Shown in pieces: positions 34,360-43,421 of a DNA stretch of 64,000 bases. This DNA comes from Actinoallomurus sp963736325. Its GTDB lineage: Bacteria > Actinomycetota > Actinomycetes > Streptosporangiales > Streptosporangiaceae. The stretch's first letter is position 1. Each line of letters opens with the position of its first letter. The stretch spans positions 62,001-126,000 of the forward strand of contig CAVTOG010000009.1 in NCBI GenBank assembly GCA_963736325.1. Reading direction: 5' to 3'. The position numbers and the translations under genes are program-made. The notes beneath the pieces were generated by a model. The model worked only from the letters and a program-made list of their open reading frames with translations, was not told where the DNA came from and searched no databases.

Positions 34360-35357
34360 GAGTCCTCGCCGGCCAGTACGGGCGGCATCGGGATGCCGAC
34401 GGTCTGCGCCAGCCACCCGAATCCGCCGAGGCCGTCGCCGTCGATCAGCTCGGCGTCCTCGCCCGCCGCGCGCAGCGCGTGGATGTAGGCGCGCGGGTCC
34501 GTGCGCGCCAGCTCCAGCGGCGGGCGCGCGCCGCGCAGGCCGAGCGCGCGCAGGGCGTCGCGCTGCGTCGTCAGCCGGGTCTCCGCCGCGCCCGCGGACC
34601 GGCCCGCGTCCGCGCAGGCGTCGAGCGCCACGTGGGCGGTGATGTCGCACGTGCCGTCGGGGACCGGGGAGACGCAGCGGCCGTCGCGGTAGCCGGTCAG
34701 CGTGCCGTAAGAGGGGCGTCCGCTGAGCTCGTGGGCGTAGTCGACGGCCAGCGCCATCCCGCCGTCGAGGCGCTCGATGACCGAGGCCCACACGTCGCAG
34801 CGGTGCCGGCCGACCTCCGCGCGGTCGCCGGGCTCGCGCAGCGGCCACCAGCGGGCCAGCCACGCGGCGTCCTCCGCGCACGGCGCCGGTCCGTGCACCT
34901 CGTCGCCGGTGCAGGGGTCCACGATGACGAGCCGGGGCCCGTCGGCGGTCAGCTCGACGACGTCGATCGGCACGTTGTCGAGCCATTCGTTGGCGATGAC
35001 GAGGCCGGTGACCGACGCTGGCACCTCGTCCAGCCACTCGATGGAGTCGGCCAGGCCGGCCGGAGGAGGGGCGACCTCCACCGCGACCGGGCGCAGCCGC
35101 CCGGCGAGACTCGACACCGACTGGATCTCGGTGAGCAGCTCGCCCGAGCCGGCGCCGACGTCGACGAGGTCGAAGCGCGGAGGGTGCCCGAGCGCGGTGT
35201 CCACCTCCGCGACCAGCCTGGCCAGGGCACGCGCGAACCGGTGCGACGCGTGGACCGAGGTACGAAAGTGCGCCGCGGGCCGCTCGCCGCGTGAATAGAA
35301 CCCGCTCGGCCCGTACAGCGCGTGTTCCATCGCCGTCCGCCATCCGACCTGAGTCAC
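34344..35357 (-). CDS. MidA/NDUFAF7-type SAM-dependent methyltransferase
   Basis: A 337-residue class I methyltransferase of the DUF185 family. In eukaryotes the NDUFAF7 homologue methylates an arginine of the complex I 49-kDa subunit, the NuoD homologue. Visible: MEHALYGPSGFYSRGERPAA, the SAM loop FDLVDVGAGSGELLTEI, GLVIANEWLDNVPIDVVEL and ALAVDYAHELSGRPSYGTLT. GTG 35357 chosen; GTG 35360 adjacent. A stand-alone nuoD gene lies 3.3 kb away, which makes NuoD arginine methylation an attractive but untested target. Confidence 0.87.
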   Translation of the reverse strand: MTQVGWRTAMEHALYGPSGFYSRGERPAAHFRTSVHASHRFARALARLVAEVDTALGHPPRFDLVDVGAGSGELLTEIQSVSSLAGRLRPVAVEVAPPPAGLADSIEWLDEVPASVTGLVIANEWLDNVPIDVVELTADGPRLVIVDPCTGDEVHGPAPCAEDAAWLARWWPLREPGDRAEVGRHRCDVWASVIERLDGGMALAVDYAHELSGRPSYGTLTGYRDGRCVSPVPDGTCDITAHVALDACADAGRSAGAAETRLTTQRDALRALGLRGARPPLELARTDPRAYIHALRAAGEDAELIDGDGLGGFGWLAQTVGIPMPPVLAGEDSYTSI

Positions 35358-35458
35358 CACTCGACCGTATCGCGTGAGCCCGGGGTCGTCGGAGAGTCGT
35401 AGGCGGCCTCCGACTTGCGGCCGACGCATACTGACCTCGCCGTACGTAGGCTGAGGAG

Positions 35459-36646
35459 ATGTTCGCCCGACTCATGGACTGGCCGAGGCGGCACCAGCGG
35501 CTCGTCGACCTCATGTTGATGCTGCCGCTGGCCGTCATGGCGACCATCACTCCGGCGATGATGGTGGACCGCACGGGCCCGCACCCAGAGGCCTCGTGGC
35601 CGATCCACCTCGCGCTGGTCTTCGGGTCGTGCGTGCCGCTGATCTGGCGGCGGCGGTGGCCGCGCATGGCGTTCATCTTCATCGTCTTGACGGCGTTCGC
35701 GCAGTGGCTGGGCCAGCTCGGCATCACGGCGGCCAACCTCGCGATCATGGTCGCGTTGTACACGGTCGCGGTGGAGTGCGGGTTCCGGTGGGCGTGCGCC
35801 GCGCTCGTGGTCGTCGAGACCGGCGCGGCGATGGCGATCTACAGCGCGTGGCACGAAGATCCGTTCGCCGCCAACTGGAAGACGATGATCCCGTTCTCGA
35901 TCTTCATCGGGGCGATCTGGCTCTGCGGGCTGTACATCAACACCCGCCGCAAGTACACGCGGAGCCTGGAGGAGCGCGCGGAGCGGCTCGAACGCGAGCG
36001 TGACGCCCAGGTGCAGGTCGCCGCCGCCGCCGAGCGGGCGCGGATCGCGCGTGAGATGCACGACGTCATCGCGCACAGCATCAGCGTCATGGTCGTCCAG
36101 GCCGACGGCGCGCGCTACACGGTCGACACCGACGTCCAGCGTGGGAAGCGCGCCATGGAGGCGATCGGCACGACCGGCCGTCAGGCGCTCGCGGAGATGC
36201 GCCGAATGCTCGGGGTGCTGCGCGAGGACGGCGAGACCACACTCGCCCCGCAGCCGGGTGTCGACCAGCTCACCGAGCTGGTCGAGCAGATCCGCTCGGC
36301 CGGGCTGCCGGTCGACCTGACGGTCCACGGCGTCCCCGTCGAGCTGACCACAGGGCTCCAACTGGCCGTCTACCGGATCGTCCAGGAGGCCCTCACCAAC
36401 GCGCGCAAGCACGCCGGTCCGGGCGCCACGGCCAAGGTCAGGCTCTCCTACGGTGATCACACGATCGAGGTACGGATCCGCGACGACGGCCGGGGCTCGG
36501 TTCCCGGCGACGGCCGCGGGCACGGCCTGATCGGAATGCGCGAGCGCGTCGCCGTCTACGGCGGTTCCGTACGCGCCGAGCCAGTCCCCGGTGGCGGCTT
36601 CGAAGTCGTCGCACGCCTCCCCGTGAAAGAACAGGTCAAAACGTGA
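35459..36646 (+). CDS. Sensor histidine kinase (HisKA_3 / NarL-type)
   Basis: 395 residues. About five membrane helices in the first 160 residues (LMLMLPLAVMATITPAMMV, LALVFGSCVPLIW, MAFIFIVLTAFAQWL, AALVVVETGAAMAIYSA, FSIFIGAIWLCGLYI), then a coiled linker, a HisKA_3 dimerisation domain with phospho-His 201 in AREMHDVIAHSISVMV, and a HATPase domain (YRIVQEALTNARKHA; IRDDGRGSVPGDGRGHGLIG). There is no large extracellular sensor, so it probably senses within the membrane. ATG start; stop overlaps the response-regulator GTG by four bases. Confidence 0.94.
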   Translation: MFARLMDWPRRHQRLVDLMLMLPLAVMATITPAMMVDRTGPHPEASWPIHLALVFGSCVPLIWRRRWPRMAFIFIVLTAFAQWLGQLGITAANLAIMVALYTVAVECGFRWACAALVVVETGAAMAIYSAWHEDPFAANWKTMIPFSIFIGAIWLCGLYINTRRKYTRSLEERAERLERERDAQVQVAAAAERARIAREMHDVIAHSISVMVVQADGARYTVDTDVQRGKRAMEAIGTTGRQALAEMRRMLGVLREDGETTLAPQPGVDQLTELVEQIRSAGLPVDLTVHGVPVELTTGLQLAVYRIVQEALTNARKHAGPGATAKVRLSYGDHTIEVRIRDDGRGSVPGDGRGHGLIGMRERVAVYGGSVRAEPVPGGGFEVVARLPVKEQVKT

Positions 36647-37308
36647 GTATTCGGGTCTTGCTCGTCGACGATCAGGAGCTCGTTCGTGCGGGGTTCCGCA
36701 TGGTGCTCGACGCGCAGCCGGACATCGAGGTGGCCGGCGAGGCGAACGACGGGCTCCGCGCCCTGGAGGTGCTGCGCTCGACCACCGCCGACGTCGTGCT
36801 GATGGACGTCCGCATGCCGCGCATGGACGGCATCGAGGCGACCCGCCACGTGTGCGCGGCCCCCGACGGCCCGAAAGTGATCATCCTGACCACGTTCGAC
36901 CTGGACGAGTACGCCTTCTCCGCGCTCAAGGCGGGCGCGGCCGGGTTCCTGCTCAAGGACGCCGGGCCCGAGCAGCTCATCGAGGCGATCCGCGCGGTCA
37001 GTTCGGGCGACGCCGTCGTGGCCCCGAGCACGACGCGCCGGCTGATCGACCGGTTCGTCCAGCACATCCCCGACGAGAGCAACGCCTCGGCGGGCGCTCT
37101 CGACTCGCTCACCGCGCGCGAGGACGAGGTGCTGCATCTCGTCGCGCGCGGCCTGTCGAACGCGGAGATCGCCGGTCGGCTCTACGTTTCCGAGGCCACG
37201 GTGAAGACGCACGTCGGGCGGATCCTCAACAAGCTCGGCCTGCGCGACCGCGTACAGGCGGTCGTGTTCGCGTACGAAACGGGCCTGATCCGCAGCGGTC
37301 AAGGATGA
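36643..37308 (+). CDS. NarL/FixJ-type response regulator
   Basis: 221 residues, the partner of the upstream kinase. Receiver domain with LLVDDQELVRAGFRMVLD, phospho-Asp 55 in DVVLMDVRMPRMDG, ILTTFDLDEYAFSALKAGAA and Lys in GFLLKDAG. C-terminal LuxR-type HTH: LTAREDEVLHLVARGLSNAE, then IAGRLYVSEATVKTHVGRIL. A perfect inverted repeat and a chaplin gene follow immediately, making them candidate targets. Confidence 0.95.
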   Translation: MSIRVLLVDDQELVRAGFRMVLDAQPDIEVAGEANDGLRALEVLRSTTADVVLMDVRMPRMDGIEATRHVCAAPDGPKVIILTTFDLDEYAFSALKAGAAGFLLKDAGPEQLIEAIRAVSSGDAVVAPSTTRRLIDRFVQHIPDESNASAGALDSLTAREDEVLHLVARGLSNAEIAGRLYVSEATVKTHVGRILNKLGLRDRVQAVVFAYETGLIRSGQG

Positions 37309-37309
37309 C

Positions 37310-37324
37310 TCCTTAGATTAAGGA
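37310..37324. promoter_or_regulatory. Perfect inverted repeat TCCTTA-GAT-TAAGGA after the response regulator
   Basis: Six-base arms are exact complements around GAT, in an AT-rich patch directly after the regulator stop codon. It could be a small operator for control of the downstream chaplin or a weak hairpin; the arms are too short for a strong terminator. Confidence 0.35.
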
Positions 37325-37348
37325 TTCCGTCACGTGACCCGCGTCGAG

Positions 37349-37408
37349 TTGCCGACTCCCTAGAGTGTCTGGATAACTACTGAACGTACAGGCCGCTCTT
37401 CGAGCGGC
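37349..37408 (+). promoter_or_regulatory. Candidate chaplin promoter and 5'-leader hairpin
   Basis: TTGCCG (37349-37354) and GATAAC (37372-37377) are 17 bases apart, a fair match to a housekeeping-type promoter. Downstream, GCCGCTC (37392-37398) and GAGCGGC (37402-37408) form a seven-base-pair stem with a TTC loop in the expected leader, 30 bases before the chaplin GTG. Confidence 0.4.
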
Positions 37409-37437
37409 TGCGATTCGCGATGTACGAGGGGAATCAC

Positions 37438-37650
37438 GTGCTCAAGAAGCTCACCGCGGCCGGAGTAGTGGCGGCCGCCGCAACTGGTGTCCTGCTGATC
37501 GGCTCGCCCGCGAACGCCGATAACGGCGACGGCGGCGTGCTCTCCGGCAACAGGGTCAGCGTGCCGATCTCCATCCCGGTCAGTGTCTGCGGCAACGCCG
37601 TCGGGCTCCTTGGCCTCGCCGGTGCCAGCTGCCGAGGTGGCGCCTTCTAA
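37438..37650 (+). CDS. Short chaplin
   Basis: A 70-residue exported hydrophobic protein: a signal peptide (LKKLTAAGVVAAAATGVLLI ending SPANA) followed by one chaplin domain, GNRVSVPISIPVSVCGNAVG with LLGLAGASC completing the two-Cys pattern. Chaplins self-assemble into amyloid-like fibrils on aerial hyphae and spores of streptomycetes and relatives. GTG 37438 has GAGGGG seven bases upstream. No LAXTG sorting motif, so it is of the short type. A strong terminator follows, so it is monocistronic. Confidence 0.9.
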   Translation: MLKKLTAAGVVAAAATGVLLIGSPANADNGDGGVLSGNRVSVPISIPVSVCGNAVGLLGLAGASCRGGAF

Positions 37651-37712
37651 CGGCGGACACCGCTACCGATCTTCTAGCGGGCGGCAGGCGACAGCCGGCA
37701 GCCCGATCGATG

Positions 37713-37745
37713 ACCCCCGTACGGCTTACCGTGCGGGGGTTTTTC
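37713..37745 (+). terminator. Rho-independent terminator after the chaplin gene
   Basis: Twelve-base arms ACCCCCGTACGG (37713-37724) and CCGTGCGGGGGT (37729-37740) pair with one G-U, closed by a CTTA loop and followed by TTTTT. It is the clearest intrinsic terminator in the first half of the window. Confidence 0.88.
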
Positions 37746-37871
37746 GTACCTCTCAAGTCGTACGCGCGTCAGCGCGAAGAGCGATCAAACGCTCGACGCG
37801 CGGCTGATGGCACGGCCTCGCGCCGTCTCTAGCGTTGGTCACGGTTCCGCCAGATAGCAGGGAGTCGATCC

Positions 37872-38618
37872 GTGACCAGCACCATCGTCAACGCTCCACC
37901 CGCCGTCGTCGCCACCGAGGTGACCAAGGTGTACGGCTCGGGGGACGCCGCCGTTCACGCTCTCCGGAGTGTGAGCGTGGCGTTCGCCAAGGGGGCCTTC
38001 ACCGCGATCATGGGGCCGTCCGGCTCCGGCAAGTCCACGCTCATGCACTGCCTGGCCGGGCTGGACGCCGTCGACCGCGGCACGGTGAACATCGGCGATG
38101 TGGAGATCACCGGGCTGTCCGACCGGCAGCTCACCCACCTGCGGCGCGACCGGGTGGGGTTCGTCTTCCAGTCGTTCAACCTGCTGCCCACGCTCACCGC
38201 CGAGCAGAACATCCTGCTGCCGCTGGACCTGGCCGGCCGCAAGCCCGACCGGGACTGGATGGAGCACGTCACCGGCGCGGTCGGGCTGAAGGACCGGCTG
38301 TCGCACCGGCCGAGCGAGCTGTCCGGCGGGCAGCAGCAGCGGGTCGCCTGCGCACGCGCGCTCATCCACCGCCCCGAGGTGATCTTCGCGGACGAGCCCA
38401 CGGGCAACCTCGACTCACGGTCCGGCGGCGAGGTGCTCGGCTTCCTGCGCTCCTCGGTACGTGAGATGGGACAGACGATCATCATGGTCACCCACGACCC
38501 GGTGGCCGCCTCATACGCCGACCGGGTGGTCTTCCTGCGCGACGGCCAGATCACCGCCGAGATGCGGGAGCCGACGCCGGAGACGGTGCTGGACGCGCTG
38601 AAGAAGCTGGAGTCCTGA
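37872..38618 (+). CDS. MacB/LolD-type ABC transporter ATP-binding protein
   Basis: 248 residues. Walker A GPSGSGKSTLMHCLAGL, Q-loop FVFQSFNLLPTLTAEQNILL, signature LSGGQQQRVACARAL, Walker B VIFADEPTGNLDS and the H-loop IIMVTHDPVAASYAD. The family energises FtsX-type permeases that export lipoproteins, peptides or drugs or signal antibiotic stress. GTG start with GGGAG upstream. The permease gene starts one base after its stop. Confidence 0.95.
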   Translation: MTSTIVNAPPAVVATEVTKVYGSGDAAVHALRSVSVAFAKGAFTAIMGPSGSGKSTLMHCLAGLDAVDRGTVNIGDVEITGLSDRQLTHLRRDRVGFVFQSFNLLPTLTAEQNILLPLDLAGRKPDRDWMEHVTGAVGLKDRLSHRPSELSGGQQQRVACARALIHRPEVIFADEPTGNLDSRSGGEVLGFLRSSVREMGQTIIMVTHDPVAASYADRVVFLRDGQITAEMREPTPETVLDALKKLES

Positions 38619-38619
38619 G

Positions 38620-41112
38620 GTGCTGAAGACCACGCTGGCCGGTCTGCGGGCGCACCTGCTGAGGCTCCTCCTCACCGGCCTCGCCATCTCGCTGGGCGTC
38701 GGGTTCGTGTCCGGCACGTTCGTGCTCACCGACACGATGAGCAGCGGCTTCGACCAGCAGTTCACCGCCTCCGCCGACAAGGTCTCGGTCGCCGTCACCC
38801 CTGAGCACGACGACAAGATCCCGGCCTCGCTGCTGACCACGCTGAAGGGCGTGCCGGGCGTCCAGGACGCCCAGGGGCAGGTGCGCGGCGCCGCGCCGCT
38901 GATCGGCAAGGACGGCCGGGCGTACGGCGAGTTGTCGACCCTCGGCCTGTCGATCCCGAGCGGCCCGCTCCTGCGGTACCCGCTGAAGAGCGGCCGCCTG
39001 CCCACCGCCCCCGGCGACGCCGTGCTCGGCACGACGCTCGCCAAGCGCACCGGATTCAGCACCGGCGACACCATCAAGGTGCTCGACCGGTCGGGCGCCC
39101 CGCACGCGTTCACGGTGACCGGCCTGATGGACTTCGGCGTCGACCAGGAGATCGGCTTCCGTGGCGCTGTCGGGTACGCACCGGCGACCGCCGCCGCGAT
39201 CACGGGGCACGGCGACTTCACCGAGATCGACCTCAAGGCCGCTCCCGGCATCGGAGACGAGCGGCTGCGCGACGCCGTCGCGGAGGCCGCCGGCGGCTCG
39301 TACGACGTCGTCACCAGCGCCGGGCTGGCCAAGCGGATGGCGAGTTCGTCCGGTCTGGACCCCGCCCAGATGGGCCTGTTCTTCCTGGCGTTCGCGCTGG
39401 TGGCGCTGTTCGTGGCCGCGCTCGTCATCTACAACACGTTCAACATCCTGATCGCGCAGCGGATCCGTGAGATGGCGCTGCTGCGATGCGTCGGCGCCAC
39501 ACGGGCCCAGGTGTTCCGCGGGATCCTCGCCGAGGCGGGGGTCGTCGGGCTCGTGGCGTCCGTGCTCGGTGTCCTGGCCGGCATCGGGCTGGGCGTCGCG
39601 GGGGCGGCGATCTTCTCCTCCGCCCTGAACACCACATCGGGCCCCCTGTCGCTGTCGGTGACGCCGATCCTCGTGGGCCTGCCGACGGGACTGGCCGTCA
39701 CGCTCGTCGCGGCGCTGCTGCCCGCCCGCGCGGCCACGAAGGTTCCGCCCGTCGCCGCGCTGCGGCAGCGGACCGAGGGAGGCGTCGCTGGGCGCGCGGG
39801 CCTGGTGCGCACGCTCGCCGGCGCGGCGATCATCGTATGCGGGCTCGGGATCTGCGGGTTCGCGCTGCTGTCGGGCGCCGGTCCGGGGGAGTTCCTCATG
39901 GCCATGGGCGGCGGGATCCTGATCTTCCTCGGCGTCATCGCGCTCAGCCCGCTGATCGTGTTGCGGCTCAGCGGCCTGGTCGGCTGGCCGTCCGCGCGCT
40001 TCCTGGGCGTACCGGGCGCGCTCGCCAGGGAGAACGCACGCCGCAACCCCAAGCGTGCCGCGATCACCACCATCGCGCTCACCGTCGGCGTCACCCTGAT
40101 GACGATGTTCTCGGTGGCCCTGGCCTCGGCCGAGGCGACCGCGACCTCCAAGCTCTCGGAGCACTTCCCGGTCGACTACCGGCTGAGCACCCAGGACGGC
40201 AGCGACCAGCTGATCCCGCGGCAGGTGGCCGCCCGGCTGCGCGCCAAGCCCCAGTTCTCCGACGTCACCGAAGAACGCGAGGCGGAGGGGCGGATGGCGG
40301 GCCACAAGCAGGTCATCGGCACGGTCTCCGGGCTCGGCCGCGCGATCAAGCCCGAGCCGGTCGCCGGATCCCTCGACGCACTGCGCCCGGGAACGATCGC
40401 AGTGGAGGAGGGCCGGGCGAAGAACCTGGGCGTCGGAGTGGGCCGTGACCTCACCCTCACCACCGCCACCGGCACGCTCAAGCTGAAAGTCGTCGCGCTC
40501 TTCGAAGGCGGCACTCCGATGCCGGACCTCGCCGTCACCGACGCCGACTTCCAGCGGGCGTTCGGCGCCAAGGACGACACGACCGTCTACCTGCTGGTGA
40601 AGAAGGGGGTCTCGGCGGACGCCTCCAGCGCGGCCATCGCCGACGCGATCAAGTCGTACCCGATGGTGCGGGTGGGCAGCGCCGCCGACATCAAGGCGCA
40701 GTTCACCAAGGCCGTCGACCAGCTGTTCATCCTGGTGGGAGTGCTCCTCGGCCTCGCGATCCTCATCTCGCTGATCGGGATCGCCAACACTCTGACCCTG
40801 TCCGTCGTGGAGCGCACACGTGAGTCGGCGCTGCTGCGCGCCCTCGGCCTGACACGGCGCGGCCTCCGCCGGATGCTGTCGCTGGAGGCCGTCATCATGG
40901 CCCTGATCGGCGCGCTGATCGGCGTCGGCCTGGGCGCGGCCTTCGGCTGGCTGGCGGTGAGCGCCGCGATCCCCGACGCTCAACTGGGATTCCCGGTCGT
41001 ACGGGTCGTCGCCTTCGTCTTCTTCGCGGCTCTCGCCGGGGTTCTCGCCGCCTTCCTGCCCGGCCGCCGGGCGGCCCGGACACCGATCGTGGAGTCCCTG
41101 GCCGCCGAATGA
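38620..41112 (+). CDS. FtsX-like ABC transporter permease
   Basis: 830 residues, the partner of the preceding ATPase. One N-terminal helix (LLRLLLTGLAISLGVGFVSG) and a large extracytoplasmic MacB-type domain (residues about 35-245) lead to a first FtsX core (FFLAFALVALFVAALVIYNT; IREMALLRCVGATRAQVFRG). A second exterior domain and a second FtsX core follow (LFILVGVLLGLAILISLIGI; ESALLRALGLTRRGLRRMLS). A tandem FtsX layout is usual in actinobacterial exporters. Substrate unknown. Confidence 0.93.
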   Translation: MLKTTLAGLRAHLLRLLLTGLAISLGVGFVSGTFVLTDTMSSGFDQQFTASADKVSVAVTPEHDDKIPASLLTTLKGVPGVQDAQGQVRGAAPLIGKDGRAYGELSTLGLSIPSGPLLRYPLKSGRLPTAPGDAVLGTTLAKRTGFSTGDTIKVLDRSGAPHAFTVTGLMDFGVDQEIGFRGAVGYAPATAAAITGHGDFTEIDLKAAPGIGDERLRDAVAEAAGGSYDVVTSAGLAKRMASSSGLDPAQMGLFFLAFALVALFVAALVIYNTFNILIAQRIREMALLRCVGATRAQVFRGILAEAGVVGLVASVLGVLAGIGLGVAGAAIFSSALNTTSGPLSLSVTPILVGLPTGLAVTLVAALLPARAATKVPPVAALRQRTEGGVAGRAGLVRTLAGAAIIVCGLGICGFALLSGAGPGEFLMAMGGGILIFLGVIALSPLIVLRLSGLVGWPSARFLGVPGALARENARRNPKRAAITTIALTVGVTLMTMFSVALASAEATATSKLSEHFPVDYRLSTQDGSDQLIPRQVAARLRAKPQFSDVTEEREAEGRMAGHKQVIGTVSGLGRAIKPEPVAGSLDALRPGTIAVEEGRAKNLGVGVGRDLTLTTATGTLKLKVVALFEGGTPMPDLAVTDADFQRAFGAKDDTTVYLLVKKGVSADASSAAIADAIKSYPMVRVGSAADIKAQFTKAVDQLFILVGVLLGLAILISLIGIANTLTLSVVERTRESALLRALGLTRRGLRRMLSLEAVIMALIGALIGVGLGAAFGWLAVSAAIPDAQLGFPVVRVVAFVFFAALAGVLAAFLPGRRAARTPIVESLAAE

Positions 41113-41117
41113 GCCCC

Positions 41118-41149
41118 CCCTGCGCTCCGGACCGCCCCGGAGCGCAGGG
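41118..41149 (+). terminator. 13-bp hairpin after the ABC permease
   Basis: Arms CCCTGCGCTCCGG (41118-41130) and CCGGAGCGCAGGG (41137-41149) are exact complements with a six-base loop, just after the permease stop. It lacks a T-run, as many actinobacterial terminators do. Confidence 0.75.
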
Positions 41150-41212
41150 CCGGTTCATCGCCGAAGGTAGGCTGTGGCGGCACCGTCCGGTACCCGAACA
41201 GGACTGGAACGC

Positions 41213-42136
41213 ATGACTGCTTCACATCAGCGCCCCGGCCGTCTCTCCGTGGGCGTCGTCGGCGCGGGACGCGTCGGCACCGCGCTCGGCCGGGCGCTCG
41301 GCCTCGCCGGGCACACGGTCGTCGCGGCGGCCGGGGTCTCCGACGCCTCGCGTGAACGCGCGCGAGACCGCCTCCCGGGTGTCCCGATCCTCCCCGTCCC
41401 CGAGGTCGTCGCGGCGGCCGACCTCGTGCTGCTGTCCGTGCCCGACGACGCTCTGCCGTCACTGGTCGGCGGCCTGGTGGCCACGGACGTCGGCGTCACG
41501 GGCAAGCTCCTCGCCCACACCAGCGGCCGGTACGGCGCCGCCGTGCTGGCGCCCGCCGCGAGGGCCGGAGCCCTACCGCTGGCGCTGCACCCGGTCATGA
41601 CCTTCACCGGCCGCCCCGACGACGTCGAGCGGCTCGCCGGGATCTGCTTCGGCGTCACCTCACCGGATCCGCTGCGGCCGGTCGCGGAGGCGCTCGTGGT
41701 CGAGATGGGCGGCGAGCCGGTCTGGATCCCCGAAGAGCAGCGCGCGCTCTACCACGCGGCCCTCGCCGGAGGCGCCAACCACCTGGTGACGCTCGTCGTC
41801 GAGTCGATGGACCTGCTCGGCCGCGCCGGCGTCGGCGACCCGGGACGGATGCTCGGCCCGCTGCTCGGTGCCGCGCTCGACAACGCGCTGCGCCTCGGCG
41901 TCAGGGGCCTCACCGGCCCGGTGGCGCGCGGCGACGCCGGCACCGTCGAGGGGCACGTCATCGAGCTCGAACGCGTCTCACCCGAGGCGCGCGACGCGTA
42001 CGTCGCGCTCGCACGCCTCACCACGGGCCGTGCGCTGGCCGCGGGACTCATCAAGGACGACGCCGCCGAGCGATTGCTCGGTGTGCTCGCCGAGAGCGAC
42101 GACCGTGCCGGCGGGACAGAAGGGACCGACCAATGA
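41213..42136 (+). CDS. Rossmann-like/DUF2520 protein, putative ketopantoate reductase-like oxidoreductase
   Basis: 307 residues: a Rossmann domain (LSVGVVGAGRVGTALGRALG; VPEVVAAADLVLLSVPDDAL) and a C-terminal helical DUF2520 domain (YHAALAGGANHLVTLVVESM; ALDNALRLGVRGLTGPVARG). The fold is that of pyrroline-carboxylate and ketopantoate reductases. It overlaps panC by four bases, as does the mycobacterial homologue Rv3603c next to panC, so a pantoate-supply role is reasonable but unproven. Start at ATG 41213. Confidence 0.88.
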   Translation: MTASHQRPGRLSVGVVGAGRVGTALGRALGLAGHTVVAAAGVSDASRERARDRLPGVPILPVPEVVAAADLVLLSVPDDALPSLVGGLVATDVGVTGKLLAHTSGRYGAAVLAPAARAGALPLALHPVMTFTGRPDDVERLAGICFGVTSPDPLRPVAEALVVEMGGEPVWIPEEQRALYHAALAGGANHLVTLVVESMDLLGRAGVGDPGRMLGPLLGAALDNALRLGVRGLTGPVARGDAGTVEGHVIELERVSPEARDAYVALARLTTGRALAAGLIKDDAAERLLGVLAESDDRAGGTEGTDQ

Positions 42137-42999
42137 CCCCCGTCATCGCACGTACCGGTGAGGAGATCGCGGGGGTCCGCCGGTCTCTGGGCACCGTGGC
42201 GCTGGTGCCCACGATGGGCGCGCTGCACGAGGGGCACCGCTCGCTGCTCCGGCTGGCGCGGGGGCTGGCCGACACGGTCGCGGTGAGCATCTTCGTCAAC
42301 CCGCTGCAGTTCGGCCCGAGCGAGGACCTCGACCGCTATCCGCGTACGTTCCCCGACGACCTGGCGATCTGCAACGAAGAGGGCGCCGGGCTCGTGTTCG
42401 CGCCGACCGTCGACGTCATGTACCCGGGCGCGGACGGCCCTCGTGTCACCGTCCAGTCGGGCGACATGGGCACGATCGTCGAGGGCGCCTGCCGCCCCGG
42501 CCACTTCGACGGCGTGCTGACCGTCGTGCTGAAGCTGTTCAACCTGGTCCTGCCCGACATCGCGATCTTCGGGGAGAAGGACGCCCAGCAGCTCGCGATG
42601 GTCCGGCGGATGGTCGCGGACCTGAACGTCCCGGTGCGCGTCGTCGGCGGCCCGACGGTCCGCGAGGAGGACGGCCTCGCCCTGTCGAGCCGCAACCGCT
42701 ACCTGTCCGCACCGGAACGAGTGACGGCGCTGTCACTCTCGCTGGCCCTGCGTACGGGCGCGGAGGCGGTGAGCGAGGGCCCCGCCAAGGTGCTGCGATC
42801 CGCGCGCGCCGTGCTCGACGAGGCGATCGACGCCGACCCGCCGCTCGACCTCGACTACCTGGTCCTGGTCGACCCGGAGACGTTCAGCGCGGTCGCCGAG
42901 GACCACACCGGCCCGGCGGTGCTCGCCGTCGCGGGCCGCGCCGGTTCCACCCACCTCATCGACAACATGACGCTCTACTTCGGTCCCGTGGAGTACTCC
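42133..42999 (+). CDS. panC: Pantothenate synthetase
   Basis: ATP-dependent condensation of pantoate with beta-alanine. About 289 residues: LVPTMGALHEGHRSLLRLAR (HIGH-like), VSIFVNPLQFGPSEDLDRYP, the pantoate-binding FDGVLTVVLKLFNLVLPDIA, FGEKDAQQLAMVRRMV and LALSSRNRYLSAPER. ATG overlaps the DUF2520 stop; its own TGA (43000-43002) shares a base with the panD ATG, so the three genes are tightly coupled. Confidence 0.97.
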
Positions 43000-43001
43000 T
43001 G

Positions 43002-43421
43002 ATGCTGCGCACCATGTTCAAATCCAAGATCCACCGGGCCACGGTCACCCAGGCCGACCTGCACTACGTCGGCTCCCTCACCGTCGACCAGGACCTGTTG
43101 GACGCCGCCGACCTGCTCCCCGGCGAGCAGGTCCACGTCGTCGACATCGACAACGGCGCACGTCTGGAGACGTACCTGATCGCGGGGCCACGCGGCTCAG
43201 GCGTGATCGGCATCAACGGCGCCGCGGCCCGCCTCGTCCAATCCGGCGACCTGGTGATCATCATGAGCTACGCGGCGATGAGCGACGAGGAGGCGCGGAA
43301 GTTCGAGCCGATCGTCGTCCACGTCGACGCGGACAACGCGATCATCTCGCTCGGCTCCGACCCCGCCGAGCCCGTACCGGGTTCGGCCACGTTCCGGGGC
43401 GATCGCCCCTCCACTGACTAG
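43002..43421 (+). CDS. panD: Aspartate 1-decarboxylase precursor
   Basis: Makes beta-alanine from aspartate for panC. 139 residues, self-cleaving pyruvoyl enzyme: the Gly24-Ser25 cleavage site is in DLHYVGSLTVDQDL, so Ser25 becomes the pyruvoyl group. MLRTMFKSKIHRATVTQADL opens it, and GVIGINGAAARLVQSGDLVI carries the active-site Asn-Gly-Ala-Ala. The tail after LGSDPAEP is short and charged. Shares one base with the panC stop. Confidence 0.97.
   Translation: MLRTMFKSKIHRATVTQADLHYVGSLTVDQDLLDAADLLPGEQVHVVDIDNGARLETYLIAGPRGSGVIGINGAAARLVQSGDLVIIMSYAAMSDEEARKFEPIVVHVDADNAIISLGSDPAEPVPGSATFRGDRPSTD

Noticed and set aside
38551..40983. 810-codon open frame antisense to the FtsX-type permease
   Set aside because: Long antisense frames are expected in GC-rich DNA. 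The composition is His/Arg/Gln/Asp-rich repeats of the complement, there is no domain, and the plus-strand permease is certain.
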